64,000 bases of DNA from Nonomuraea helvata (GTDB lineage Bacteria; Actinomycetota; Actinomycetes; Streptosporangiales; Streptosporangiaceae). The translations under genes were made by a program, and so were the position numbers. The stretch spans positions 62,001-126,000 of the forward strand of contig NZ_BAAAXV010000011.1 in the NCBI RefSeq assembly GCF_039535785.1, in the 5' to 3' direction. The notes below the pieces were generated by a model. The model searched no databases and was not told where the DNA came from. It was given only the letters and a program-made list of their open reading frames with translations. Numbering within the stretch: position 1 is the first letter of the stretch; every line of letters begins with the position of its first letter. Of this stretch, positions 37,874 through 46,147 are shown one piece after another.

Positions 37874-40452
37874 GACTTGTCTCCGATGAGGTCGAGGAAC
37901 ACGTCTTCCAGGCGCGGCCCGTGCCCGTTCCCGTTCCCGGCGATCGTGGCCGCCGTGAGCAGCTGCGACACCGGGCCGGTGGAGACCAGCCGTCCCCGGT
38001 GCATGACCACCACGTGGCTGCAGGTCTGCTCCACCTCGGCGAGCATGTGGCTGGAGACGATCACGGTACGGCCGTCGCGCGCGTAGCGCTTGAGCACCTC
38101 GCGCATCTCCCGGATCTGGGGCGGGTCGAGCCCGTTCGTGGGCTCGTCGAGCACCAGCAGGTCCGGCAGCCCCAGCATGGCCTGGGCGATGGCGAGCCGC
38201 TGGCGCATGCCCTGCGAGTACGTGCGGACGGCCCGGTCCAGGGCCTTGCCGAGGCCGGCGATCTCCAGCGCCTCGTCGAAGTGCGCGTCGGCGGCCGGTC
38301 GCCCGGTGGCGGCCCAGTACAGCTTGATGTTGTCCCGCCCGGACAGGTGCGGCAGGAACCCGGGCCCCTCGACGAAGGACCCCAGCCTGGACAGCACGGG
38401 CGCCCCGGGCGTGACGAGGTCGCCGAAGATGCGGATCTCGCCGCCGTCCGGCTGGATGAGGCCCATCATCATGCGCATGGTGGTCGTCTTGCCCGCGCCG
38501 TTCGGCCCCAGGAGGCCGAGGACCTGGCCCTGCTCGACGCGGAACGACAGCCCGTCGACGGCCAGCTCACCGTTCCGGTACGCCTTGGTCAGCCCCGTGA
38601 TCTCCAGCGGGACGTCCTTGTCGCCGATCGCCCGGCCCGGCTGCGGCTGCCCGTCGGTCACCGGAGCGAGGGGTGCCCGGGTGCGGCGGCCGGTGACCAG
38701 CAGGACGGCGGCGACGACCAGGGCGGCCAGCGGCATGGCCCACACCCACCACGCCACCCCGGTCGGGGGAGCGGCGAGCGTGCGCACCGTCGGCACGGCC
38801 AGCGCGGGAGAGGCGAGTGAGACCTGGTACGTGGCCGGCGCGGCGGGGGTCGCGTAGCCCATGTCCGTCGTGGTCACCACCAGGCGGAGCCGGTGGCCCG
38901 CGGCGAAGCGGTAGTCGACGGCGGGCAGGGTGACCGTGGCCGCCACGCTGCCCGCGCCGTCGGGGATGGTCACCCTGATCGGCGCCACCAGCCCGGCGGG
39001 CAGGATCGGCAACTGGGTGCCGTCGGCCACGTCGTAGAGCTTGGCGAACAGCGTCGCGTCGCCCTTGCCCGACACCTTGATCCTGACCGTGGAGCTGCCG
39101 GTGAGCTGGAGCGGGGTGGTGAGCGGCCGCGACTCGAACGCGGCGCTCTGACCAGGCATGTCGATCGACACGCCGGCGCCGCCCTGGCCGCCGCCGGTCA
39201 GCAGGCCGCCGACGCCGGGCACCGTCGAGATCGAGGCGGGCGAGCCGCCCGGCGGGTTGACGACGTTCTGCTCGGGGCCGTTCAGCTGCACGGTGGTGGT
39301 GTCGGTGCCCCCCAGGCCGGGGTAGGAGCCGGCCTCCGGGTGCAGGCGGACGCGCTGGCGGGTGCCGGGGTCACGGCCGCCGTCACGGGTGACCGTGAAC
39401 GGGCTCACCGCCGGAGCCGACTTGTCGCCCTTGAGATAGCGCGCGAACCAGGCCGAGGACTGCTCGGACACCCAGTCGGCCTCGCCGTTGCCGCCGTCGT
39501 GCCCGCCGTCGAACCAGGCCAGGCTCACCGGGGTGCCCGTCGCGGCGATCGCCTTGGCGGTGGCGTCGGCGTGGCCCAAGGGGAACAGCGAGTCGCGCTG
39601 GCCCTGGATGAGCAGGGTCGGCGCCTTGATCCGGCCGGCCACGGTGATCGGGCTCGACTTGCGCAGAAGGTCGACGGCCTCGGGCGTGGCCCGGCCGTCC
39701 TTGGCGACCTGCTGGTAGACGTCGCAGATGGCGGGCAGGAACCGGCCGCAGCGCGCCTGCTCAGGGGTCAACGGCCCGGCGGCGGCCTGCCGCTGCCCCT
39801 GCAGCGCGAAGGTGTCCAGGGAGACGCCCTGGCCGAAGAAGATCCCTGCCCACATGCGCTTGAAGACCCCGCTCGTGGCGGTCGTGGCCCCGGCGGGGGC
39901 CGCGTTGGGGAAGAGCGCGTCGGACAGGTCGGACCAGGTGATCTGGGGCACGATCGCGTCGACCCGCTGGTCCAGGGCCGCCGTCATCAGCGCGATGGCG
40001 CCGCCGTACGAGCCGCCCGCGATGCCCACGCGCGGGTCGTTCGCGGCGTCGAGCTGGACCTCCGGCCGCTTGGCCAGCCAGTCGATCAGCTGCTTGACGT
40101 CCTTGACCTCGTAGTCGGGGGAGTTGAGCGCGATCTCGCCGGTCGAACGGCCGAAGCCGCGCGCCGACCAGGTCAGCACCGCGTAGCCCTGCCGGGCGAC
40201 GCGGAGGGCCTGCTCCCGCACGCTCTGCTTGCTGCCGCCGAAACCGTGGGCGATCAGCACGGCCGGCGCCTTCCCGCCCCCCGGGGGCGGGAAGAAGCTC
40301 GTATCGAGCTCCACCCGTTGGTCGTCGGCGGGTCCGTCGACGACGGTTATCCTCTGGTCCTGGGCCCGCACCGCAGGAGCCGACGGCCACACCAGCCACG
40401 CCGTCACCCCGATGAGGGCGAGTGCCGCAACCAGCGCGGCCACACGCTTCAT
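37870..40452 (-). CDS. Fusion of secreted-type serine hydrolase and ABC ATPase
   Basis: An 860-aa protein with an unusual domain order. Residues 1-30 form a signal-anchor helix. Residues 35-340 are an alpha/beta hydrolase of X-Pro peptidase (S15/CocE) type with an intact triad: Ser148 in GGSYGG, Asp287 in QGQRDS, His318 in DGGHDG. Residues about 345-565 form an S15-like beta-sandwich. A second helix (WWVWAMPLAALVVAAVLLV) lies near 570-590. Residues about 620-860 are an ABC ATPase: Walker A GPNGAGKTT, signature YSQGMRQRL, Walker B LLVLDEPTNGLD. Topology implies the hydrolase outside and the ATPase inside. It is coupled to the ABC-2 permease gene. The ATG at 40452 starts the anchor; the open frame beyond is a shadow. 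Confidence 0.85.
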   Translation of the reverse strand: MKRVAALVAALALIGVTAWLVWPSAPAVRAQDQRITVVDGPADDQRVELDTSFFPPPGGGKAPAVLIAHGFGGSKQSVREQALRVARQGYAVLTWSARGFGRSTGEIALNSPDYEVKDVKQLIDWLAKRPEVQLDAANDPRVGIAGGSYGGAIALMTAALDQRVDAIVPQITWSDLSDALFPNAAPAGATTATSGVFKRMWAGIFFGQGVSLDTFALQGQRQAAAGPLTPEQARCGRFLPAICDVYQQVAKDGRATPEAVDLLRKSSPITVAGRIKAPTLLIQGQRDSLFPLGHADATAKAIAATGTPVSLAWFDGGHDGGNGEADWVSEQSSAWFARYLKGDKSAPAVSPFTVTRDGGRDPGTRQRVRLHPEAGSYPGLGGTDTTTVQLNGPEQNVVNPPGGSPASISTVPGVGGLLTGGGQGGAGVSIDMPGQSAAFESRPLTTPLQLTGSSTVRIKVSGKGDATLFAKLYDVADGTQLPILPAGLVAPIRVTIPDGAGSVAATVTLPAVDYRFAAGHRLRLVVTTTDMGYATPAAPATYQVSLASPALAVPTVRTLAAPPTGVAWWVWAMPLAALVVAAVLLVTGRRTRAPLAPVTDGQPQPGRAIGDKDVPLEITGLTKAYRNGELAVDGLSFRVEQGQVLGLLGPNGAGKTTTMRMMMGLIQPDGGEIRIFGDLVTPGAPVLSRLGSFVEGPGFLPHLSGRDNIKLYWAATGRPAADAHFDEALEIAGLGKALDRAVRTYSQGMRQRLAIAQAMLGLPDLLVLDEPTNGLDPPQIREMREVLKRYARDGRTVIVSSHMLAEVEQTCSHVVVMHRGRLVSTGPVSQLLTAATIAGNGNGHGPRLEDVFLDLIGDKS

Positions 40453-40554
40453 GACGGTGAGCCTACTTTCCGCACCCTGAGAGATCCCTGAGATCGGCGG
40501 CCCCGGCCGGAAAACCAGCGGCGGTAAGATCAGGAGCCCGCCTACGCTCCCTTC

Positions 40555-41343
40555 ATGGACTATCTGGACGTCAATCGGGCCAACTGGAACGCGCGGGTCC
40601 CCATCCACATCGCCAGCGACTTCTACGACGTCGAAGGCTTCAAGGCGGGCAAGATCGTGATCAGGTCGTTCGAGCGGGACGAGGTCGGCGACGTGTCCGG
40701 CCGCAGCCTGGTGCACCTGCAGTGCCACTTCGGCCTGGACACCCTCTCCTGGGCCAGGCTCGGCGCCGAGGTGACCGGCCTCGACTTCTCGGAGGCCGCC
40801 ATCGAGCAGGCCAGGGGCATCGCCGCCGAATGCGGCATCCCCGCCCGGTTCGTCACCGCCGACGTCTACGACGCGGTCGAGGCGCTCGGCGGGGCCACGT
40901 ACGACATCGTCTACACCGGCATCGGCGCGCTGGTGTGGCTGCCCGACCTCACCCGCTGGGCCCGGACCGTGGCCCGCCTGCTCAAGCCGGGCGGGTTCCT
41001 CTACCTCGCAGAGCTGCACCCGTACGCCGACATCCTGGACGACGAGACGGGCACCACCGTCACCCATGACTACTTCGAGAAGGGACCCCACGTCTGGGAG
41101 TACCCGCACACCTACACCGGCAGCGAGGTCCTCGAACACCAGACCTCCGTGCAGTTCCAGCACGGCCTGGGCGAGGTGGTCAGCGCGGTGACGGCGGCCG
41201 GGCTGCGGGTGGAGTTCCTGCATGAGCACGACCACACCTTCTTCCGGCGCTTCGCCGGCCTGGTCGCGAGCGAGGGGATATACCGGTTCCCGGAGGGCGC
41301 CCCCAGGATCCCGCTCGTCTACTCCCTGCGAGCGTCGGCGTAG
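40555..41343 (+). CDS. Class I SAM-dependent methyltransferase
   Basis: A 262-aa methyltransferase. It begins with DYLDVNRANWNARVPIH, common to a group of small-molecule methyltransferases, then motif I LVHLQCHFGLDTLSWARLGAEVTGLD near residue 52-80, and the post-motif LLKPGGFLYLAELHPY near 140. The substrate is unknown. The ATG lies seven bases after a TACGCT box, so it may be leaderless. It is divergent from the hydrolase-ABC fusion, 102 bases apart. Confidence 0.85.
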   Translation: MDYLDVNRANWNARVPIHIASDFYDVEGFKAGKIVIRSFERDEVGDVSGRSLVHLQCHFGLDTLSWARLGAEVTGLDFSEAAIEQARGIAAECGIPARFVTADVYDAVEALGGATYDIVYTGIGALVWLPDLTRWARTVARLLKPGGFLYLAELHPYADILDDETGTTVTHDYFEKGPHVWEYPHTYTGSEVLEHQTSVQFQHGLGEVVSAVTAAGLRVEFLHEHDHTFFRRFAGLVASEGIYRFPEGAPRIPLVYSLRASA

Positions 41344-41417
41344 AGCGGATCTTCGATGACATAGCCCTGCATTGCCCGAGCAACGGCGCAACGCGCGGAA
41401 CCGTAAGATGCACTCCC

Positions 41418-42596
41418 GTGAAGTCTCCAGCATCGTTCAAGAAGGCCGCCGCCTGGGCACTGCCGTACTGGACCAGAGGTCAGGCGGGGCGCGAGACGCC
41501 GCAGGACCTGTTCAGGGTGCTCTATTTCGGCTGGCTGGTGGCGCTCACGCTCAAGCTGCTCGGCTCGGCGTGGGACGTCTCGTGGCACTTCAAGTGGCTG
41601 CGCGACGATCTCGCCCCGCCCCACCTGCTCAACTCCGCCGGCACGGCCGTCGCCCTCGCCCTGACCGTGATCCACGGCTACACGGGCTACGGCGTGGACA
41701 AGGCGGCGCTCCGGCTGATCCAGTGGGGGACCGGGATCTTCCTCGTCGCCGTGCCGCTCGACCTGATCAACCATCGCGTCAACGGGCTCGACATCACGTC
41801 ATGGAGCCCGTCGCACATCATGCTCTACCTCGGCACGTTCTTCATGATCGCGGGCGTGATCCGCGGCTGGTTCATGGGCGCGCCCCCGGGCAGGGAGCGG
41901 ACCGTGGTGCTGGGCGCGTTCTTCGCGTTCTTCCTGGAGAACGTGCACTTCCCCGAGCAGCACCAGGAGTACGGCACCCTGTCGATCGGCGCCTGGGACA
42001 ACCACGCGACCTACGCCGAGCCGATCCTGCTGCGGTTCGCGGCCGACCAGATGGGGCGGCCGGTGGACCGTACCATGATGGTGGGCTTCTCCCTGCCGGT
42101 GCCCGACTACCTCTATCCCGTCTACGCGGTGGTCGTCGGGCTGGCGGTGCTGGTGGTGGCCAGGCTGATGATCGGCAGGTTCGGCGCCGCGACCCTGGTG
42201 GCGGCCGGCTACGTGGGCTTCCGCACGGTGATCTGGCCGCTGCTGACGGTCACCGGGTTCCCGCCGTCGGCGGTGCCGTTCTTCCTGGTCGTCGCGGGGC
42301 TCCTGGTTGACCTCGCGTTCCTGGTGCGGATGCCCTACGTACGGGCCGTGCTGGGGTCGATCGGCGGGACGGCCGCCGTCTACGGCGCGCTGGCGGCGCA
42401 GAACGCGATCATGGGCGGCGTGTACGGCGCGATCAAGGGCCAGGAAGGGCTGCTCGGCGCGCCCCCGCAGGCCATGTCGTCGGCCGTCTGGGCAGGGCTC
42501 GGCCTGCTGATCGTCTGGCTGGCCGTGGAGTGGATCGCGGACAAGCGCGGACATCAGACGATGGAGGCCCGGGTGATCGCGACAGCCACGCCGTAG
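41418..42596 (+). CDS. Ten-helix membrane protein rich in conserved His/Asp, near copCD
   Basis: A 392-aa polytopic membrane protein of unknown function. I count ten hydrophobic helices. Polar residues cluster at helix ends in a metal-site-like pattern: DVSWHFKWLRDDLAPPHLL near residue 53-70, VIHGY near 90, INHRVNGLD and SPSHIMLYLG near 115-135, and ENVHFPEQHQEYG near 172. The start is a GTG at 41418 eight bases after TAAGAT, suggesting a leaderless message. Its last 43 bases overlap the end of the convergent copD gene. A copper-linked role is suggested only by place and His content. Confidence 0.75.
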   Translation: MKSPASFKKAAAWALPYWTRGQAGRETPQDLFRVLYFGWLVALTLKLLGSAWDVSWHFKWLRDDLAPPHLLNSAGTAVALALTVIHGYTGYGVDKAALRLIQWGTGIFLVAVPLDLINHRVNGLDITSWSPSHIMLYLGTFFMIAGVIRGWFMGAPPGRERTVVLGAFFAFFLENVHFPEQHQEYGTLSIGAWDNHATYAEPILLRFAADQMGRPVDRTMMVGFSLPVPDYLYPVYAVVVGLAVLVVARLMIGRFGAATLVAAGYVGFRTVIWPLLTVTGFPPSAVPFFLVVAGLLVDLAFLVRMPYVRAVLGSIGGTAAVYGALAAQNAIMGGVYGAIKGQEGLLGAPPQAMSSAVWAGLGLLIVWLAVEWIADKRGHQTMEARVIATATP

Positions 42597-43585
42597 GCCA
42601 GTCCCATCACTCCCACCTCGGCCGCCGCCCATCCCACCAGGGCGGTGGCCCGCCCCCGGCGCACGGCCGGCATCAGGCGGAAGCGGATGTGCGCGGCCAG
42701 CGGCACCAGGGCCGCCACCAGCGCCGTCTTGACCAGCACCAGCACGCCGTAGTGGCTGGTCAGGACCGAGTCGGGGAGCGTCACGCCGGGGGTGAGCGCC
42801 ATCGTGCCGAGCCCGGTGATCAGCCCGGACAGGCCCACCATGAGCAGGCAGACGGTGGCGATCCTGGAGAACCTGGGCAGCACCCGGGCCAGCAGGTCGC
42901 CGTGCGGCGCCACGAACACGGCCGTCGCCGCCAGCCCGCCCGCCCACGCCGCCGCGCCCATCACGTGGATCTCCATCGAGATCATGATGGGGTCGTGCCA
43001 GACGGAGTTCACGGCGTGCCCGGTGACGGGGATGGGCAGCAGCCCGAACAGCCCCACGATCACCCGCAGCTCGGCGGGCACCTTCTCGCCGAACCGCACG
43101 GCCATCAGCCCGATGCCCGCCGCCGCGAGCGCGCACGCCGCGCTGAACAGCAGGCCCTGGCCGGTGCCGACGTCCTCGACGTACGCGGTGATCATCCCGA
43201 ACGTCGGCACGCGGCCCGGGTTGAGCTCGGCCGTCTGGAACACGATGGTGAGCAGCGCGCAGATCGCCCACGCCCAGGCGGCGATCACCGCCAGCGGCCG
43301 CACCCTGAGCATGACGGGCTCCGTACGCTCCGGATCGTCGAACCCGAGCAGCTTGGGCAGCAGGCTCAGGCCGACCACGGCGACGGCCGACAGGTCGAGC
43401 AGCACGCGGACGACGGGCAGCCCGACGGAGACCAGCGGGCCCGGCATGGGGATGCCGGGCACGGTCTGCTGCGCGGCGAACGAGCTCGCCGCCACGGCGG
43501 AGACGACGGCGCACACGCCGAACGCCCCGACCACCAGCCGACCGCCGATCCGCTGCCGGGGGACGGGAGGCGCGGAAAGGCTCAC
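42554..43585 (-). CDS. copD: CopD-like copper-resistance membrane protein
   Basis: A 343-aa membrane protein with about eight helices of the CopD/PcoD type, thought to take copper across the inner membrane together with CopC. Characteristic segments are GLLPIPVTGHAVNSVWHDPIMISMEIHVMGAAAWAGGL near residue 165-200, which holds the conserved His residues, and the HYGVLVLVKTALVAALVPLAAHIRFRL region near 270. The GTG at 43585 overlaps the copC stop as GTGA, so they are translationally coupled. Actinobacterial CopD is often fused to CopC; here they are separate genes. Confidence 0.85.
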   Translation of the reverse strand: MSLSAPPVPRQRIGGRLVVGAFGVCAVVSAVAASSFAAQQTVPGIPMPGPLVSVGLPVVRVLLDLSAVAVVGLSLLPKLLGFDDPERTEPVMLRVRPLAVIAAWAWAICALLTIVFQTAELNPGRVPTFGMITAYVEDVGTGQGLLFSAACALAAAGIGLMAVRFGEKVPAELRVIVGLFGLLPIPVTGHAVNSVWHDPIMISMEIHVMGAAAWAGGLAATAVFVAPHGDLLARVLPRFSRIATVCLLMVGLSGLITGLGTMALTPGVTLPDSVLTSHYGVLVLVKTALVAALVPLAAHIRFRLMPAVRRGRATALVGWAAAEVGVMGLAYGVAVAITRASIV

Positions 43586-44220
43586 GCCCGCACTCCTTCG
43601 GTGCCGGAGGCGGGCTCCGAGTCCTCGGTGGGGTGCGGGTCCGAGTCGGGCTGGGCGGCCGGGGTGGGGGACGGGGTGGGGGACGGGCCGGAGCGGCGCA
43701 GGGCCACGGCCGTGCCCGCCGCCAGCAGTAGCAGCGCGCCCACGATCCACACCACCGCCATGCCCGCCCCGCCGTTGGCGGCCGCCTCGGCGGCCTCCGC
43801 GCTGGTGCCCTGAGCCGCCTGCCCGGTGGTGGCGGCGGCGGCCGGAGCCCCGGCGGCGCCGGGGGCGAGGGTGAAGGTGATCTTGCCGGTGACCGGGTGG
43901 CCGTCGGACGACAGGATCCGGTAGCCCACCACGTACGACCCTCCGGCCGGCAGCGGCTTGACCCGTACGGAGACCCGCTCGGCCGCCACCACGGCGGACC
44001 CGTCCGCCCATGAGGACCCGTCCGCGCCCGTCACGCCCACCTGGGCGTACCCCTGACGCACCGCCTGGTCGAACACCAGCGTCACCGTCGAGGGCGCGGC
44101 CGACAGCGTGGCCCCGTCCTTGGGGTCGCTGCTGACCAGCACGTTGTGTGCCTGGGCCGCGGGCGCCGCCAGCCAGGCGGTGGCGAAGGCGAGCAGGAGG
44201 ATCGTGAGTAGCCGCCTCAA
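43582..44220 (-). CDS. copC: CopC-domain copper-binding protein, membrane-tethered
   Basis: A 212-aa exported protein. The signal peptide ends at AQA, leaving His25 as mature residue 1 (HNVLVSSDPKDGA), the usual Cu(II) ligand of CopC; SSDGHPVTG near residue 108 gives the second conserved His. After the beta-barrel there is an Ala/Gly-rich linker, one membrane helix (AVVWIVGALLLLAAGTAVAL) and a Ser/Pro/Asp tail inside. The start is a TTG at 44220 with GGAAGG nine bases upstream. It is first in an operon with copD. Confidence 0.88.
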   Translation of the reverse strand: MRRLLTILLLAFATAWLAAPAAQAHNVLVSSDPKDGATLSAAPSTVTLVFDQAVRQGYAQVGVTGADGSSWADGSAVVAAERVSVRVKPLPAGGSYVVGYRILSSDGHPVTGKITFTLAPGAAGAPAAAATTGQAAQGTSAEAAEAAANGGAGMAVVWIVGALLLLAAGTAVALRRSGPSPTPSPTPAAQPDSDPHPTEDSEPASGTEGVRA

Positions 44221-44257
44221 GGGTCAGAACCTTCCAACGAAGACAACGAACCTGTAT

Positions 44258-45034
44258 ATGGTCCCATTCATGAAGGACCTGTTCGGCGGCGCGGCCCCCT
44301 ACTACGCGAAATACCGATCCGGCCACGGCGACCCCGCCATTGAGCACCTGGCCATGACGTTCGGCCGCGACAGCACCGTGCTCGACCTCGGCTGCGGCCC
44401 CGGCACGATCGCGATCCCCCTCGCGCGGAGCGTGCGGGAGGTCCTCGCGGTCGATCCCGACGAGGAGATGCTGGCGGAGGGCAGGCGGCTGGCGGCGGAC
44501 GTCCCGAACGTCCGCTGGATCCGGGGCGACTCCACCAGGCTGCGCGAGCTGCCGGCGTTCGACCACATCGTCATGGGCAGGTCGTTCCACTGGATGGACC
44601 GCCGTACGGTGCTGGCCGAGCTGGACGAGCTGCTGCCGCCCGGCGGCGTCGTGGCGATCGTCGGCCCCACCCGCGATCCTCAGGAGGAGCCGTGGGAGCC
44701 CGCCATGCGGCGGGTGCGTGACGAGTTCGACGTGAACACGTTCACGGCGAGCAACTCCTACCAGGCCACGGGGGAGCACCCCCACGACGTCCTGGCCGTC
44801 TCGCCGTTCAGCGACATGGACTCCACCATGTACGAGGACCGCCTGGTGTACGACCTGAACGCCGTCATCGGCCTGCAGCTCTCCTACTCCTACACGGCCC
44901 CCGCCCGCCTCGGCACCCGGGTGGAGTCGTTCAAGGAGGCGGCCAGGAAGGCGCTGGCCGGGCTCAACCGCACAGGCAGATGGGAGCACGTGGCGGTCAC
45001 CGAGGTGCTGATCGCCCGGCGCCCCCAGAAGTAG
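44258..45034 (+). CDS. Class I SAM-dependent methyltransferase
   Basis: A 258-aa methyltransferase resembling the methyltransferase-11 group. FGGAAPYYAKYRSGHGDP at the start is typical, motif I is VLDLGCGPGTIAIPLA near residue 37, and the post-motif LPPGGVVAIVGPTRDP near 125. The start could be the ATG at 44258 or the in-frame ATG at 44270; neither has a good ribosome site. Its stop lies inside the first unit of a tandem repeat. Substrate unknown. Confidence 0.82.
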   Translation: MVPFMKDLFGGAAPYYAKYRSGHGDPAIEHLAMTFGRDSTVLDLGCGPGTIAIPLARSVREVLAVDPDEEMLAEGRRLAADVPNVRWIRGDSTRLRELPAFDHIVMGRSFHWMDRRTVLAELDELLPPGGVVAIVGPTRDPQEEPWEPAMRRVRDEFDVNTFTASNSYQATGEHPHDVLAVSPFSDMDSTMYEDRLVYDLNAVIGLQLSYSYTAPARLGTRVESFKEAARKALAGLNRTGRWEHVAVTEVLIARRPQK

Positions 45035-45110
45035 GCCCGCAGAAGTAGGCCCGCAGAAGTAGGCCCGCAGAATAGGCCCGCAGAATAGGCCCGCAGAAGT
45101 AGGCCCGCGG
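45029..45110. repeat. Six tandem copies of a 13-14 bp unit containing TAG
   Basis: Units AAGTAGGCCCGCAG at 45029-45042, 45043-45056 and 45057-45070, then AATAGGCCCGCAG at 45071-45083 and 45084-45096, then AAGTAGGCCCGCGG at 45097-45110. The first unit supplies the stop codon of the upstream methyltransferase. Because the unit is not a multiple of three, TAG recurs in all three plus frames. It fills almost the whole gap to the convergent diiron-protein gene. Confidence 0.9.
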
Positions 45111-45124
45111 AAGCAGAGCGCGGG

Positions 45125-46084
45125 CTAGATGCCCATGGCCCGCCAGATCCGCCCGGTGAACGCGTTGATCAGCCCGATCTCGGCGCACAGCTCCCGCGTC
45201 CTGGCCACCGAGTCCCGAATCTCCCGCTTGGCCGCGGGATTGCGCAGGTAGACCTCGGCGACCACGTGGGCGGGGATCCGGAAGCGCCTGATCATCGGCC
45301 CTGGTGGGGCCAGCATGATCCGCGCCATCACCCCCAGGACGATCGGGGCCAGCACGCCCAGCATGAGCCGCCGGTACGCGGGCATCCGGGGCACCCGGTC
45401 ACGCAGGTAATGCCGGGCGAAGGAGATGTGCCGGGCCTCCTCCGCGATGTGGATCCGCATGATGGTCTCTTCCAGCGGATGGTGCGCCCGCCCGTCCTTC
45501 AGCACCTTGCGCTGCACGTGATCGATCGGATCCTCGCCGCCCAGCACGAACACGAAGAACAGCTCGGTCGAGACCAGCGGTATCCACGGCGCCACCTGCG
45601 CGATCACGGACAGCGGCCCCGGCATCCCCCGGATCGGCATCCGGGTACGGTTCACGAACTCCTGGAACATCATCCCGTGATGTCCCTCTTCGATCGTCTC
45701 GTGGTAGACGTACCGGAACTCCGGTGACCCGTTCGGCAGCCGGTAGGCGTAGTTGAGCAGCCCGCGCTTGAGCAGGTTCTCGAACTGCAGCCCGATCTTC
45801 ATGGCCGTGGCCACCCGCCACAGCCCGATCGCCGCGCGCATCTCGGGCGGGCGGCTGCGGTACCACGGGTGGCCGCCCAGCTTGTCGACCTCGGGCAGTT
45901 CCCAGCGCGGGTCGGCCGGGTCCACCCGGAACCCGGGGTCGTCCCACGGGATGTCCCGGTACGGCTCCCAGTGCTTGTCGACCGACGCCTTCGAGAGGCG
46001 TTCGATGACCGCATGGTAGGTGCCCCTGCCGGCGACCTGCTGGTCGCGTTCGCGGGCGGCGGTAGAGCGCGGTGCCGATGCCAT
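45125..46084 (-). CDS. AurF-like diiron oxygenase family protein
   Basis: A 319-aa helical protein resembling the p-aminobenzoate N-oxygenase AurF family (PF11583). Metal ligand helices are visible as YHETIEEGHHGMMFQEF near residue 138-155 and MRIHIAEEARHISFARHYL near 215-232, giving the paired E-x-x-H pattern; an upstream Glu lies in FENLLKRG near 105. These enzymes oxidise aryl amines or act as di-iron monooxygenases; the substrate here is unknown. The ATG at 46084 has GGAGAGGAG seven bases upstream. It follows a TetR gene on the same strand, 63 bases apart. Confidence 0.82.
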   Translation of the reverse strand: MASAPRSTAARERDQQVAGRGTYHAVIERLSKASVDKHWEPYRDIPWDDPGFRVDPADPRWELPEVDKLGGHPWYRSRPPEMRAAIGLWRVATAMKIGLQFENLLKRGLLNYAYRLPNGSPEFRYVYHETIEEGHHGMMFQEFVNRTRMPIRGMPGPLSVIAQVAPWIPLVSTELFFVFVLGGEDPIDHVQRKVLKDGRAHHPLEETIMRIHIAEEARHISFARHYLRDRVPRMPAYRRLMLGVLAPIVLGVMARIMLAPPGPMIRRFRIPAHVVAEVYLRNPAAKREIRDSVARTRELCAEIGLINAFTGRIWRAMGI

Positions 46085-46109
46085 CGCGTGCTCCTCTCCT
46101 CGCCCTCTA

Positions 46110-46115
46110 ATTGTA
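46110..46115 (-). promoter_or_regulatory. Candidate -10 box of the diiron-protein gene
   Basis: On the minus strand TACAAT lies 26 bases before the start codon, in the AT-rich part of the gap after the TetR gene. It is flanked by ATTG and CAAT arms (19-base span) that could be part of a TetR site. No convincing -35. Confidence 0.35.
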
Positions 46116-46147
46116 CGGAGCATCCAATAGCGCCGGAAGGGGAAGAG

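Noticed and set aside
40471-40495. CCTGAGA repeated twice in the fusion/methyltransferase gap
   Set aside because: Only seven bases, spaced ten apart, without symmetry or conservation evidence.
40453-41433. N-terminal extension of the hydrolase-ABC fusion to 41433
   Set aside because: It is antisense to a clear methyltransferase gene; the signal anchor begins at 40452.
45029-45110. Tandem repeat considered as a CRISPR array
   Set aside because: Units of 13-14 bases are contiguous with no spacers, and no cas gene is present.
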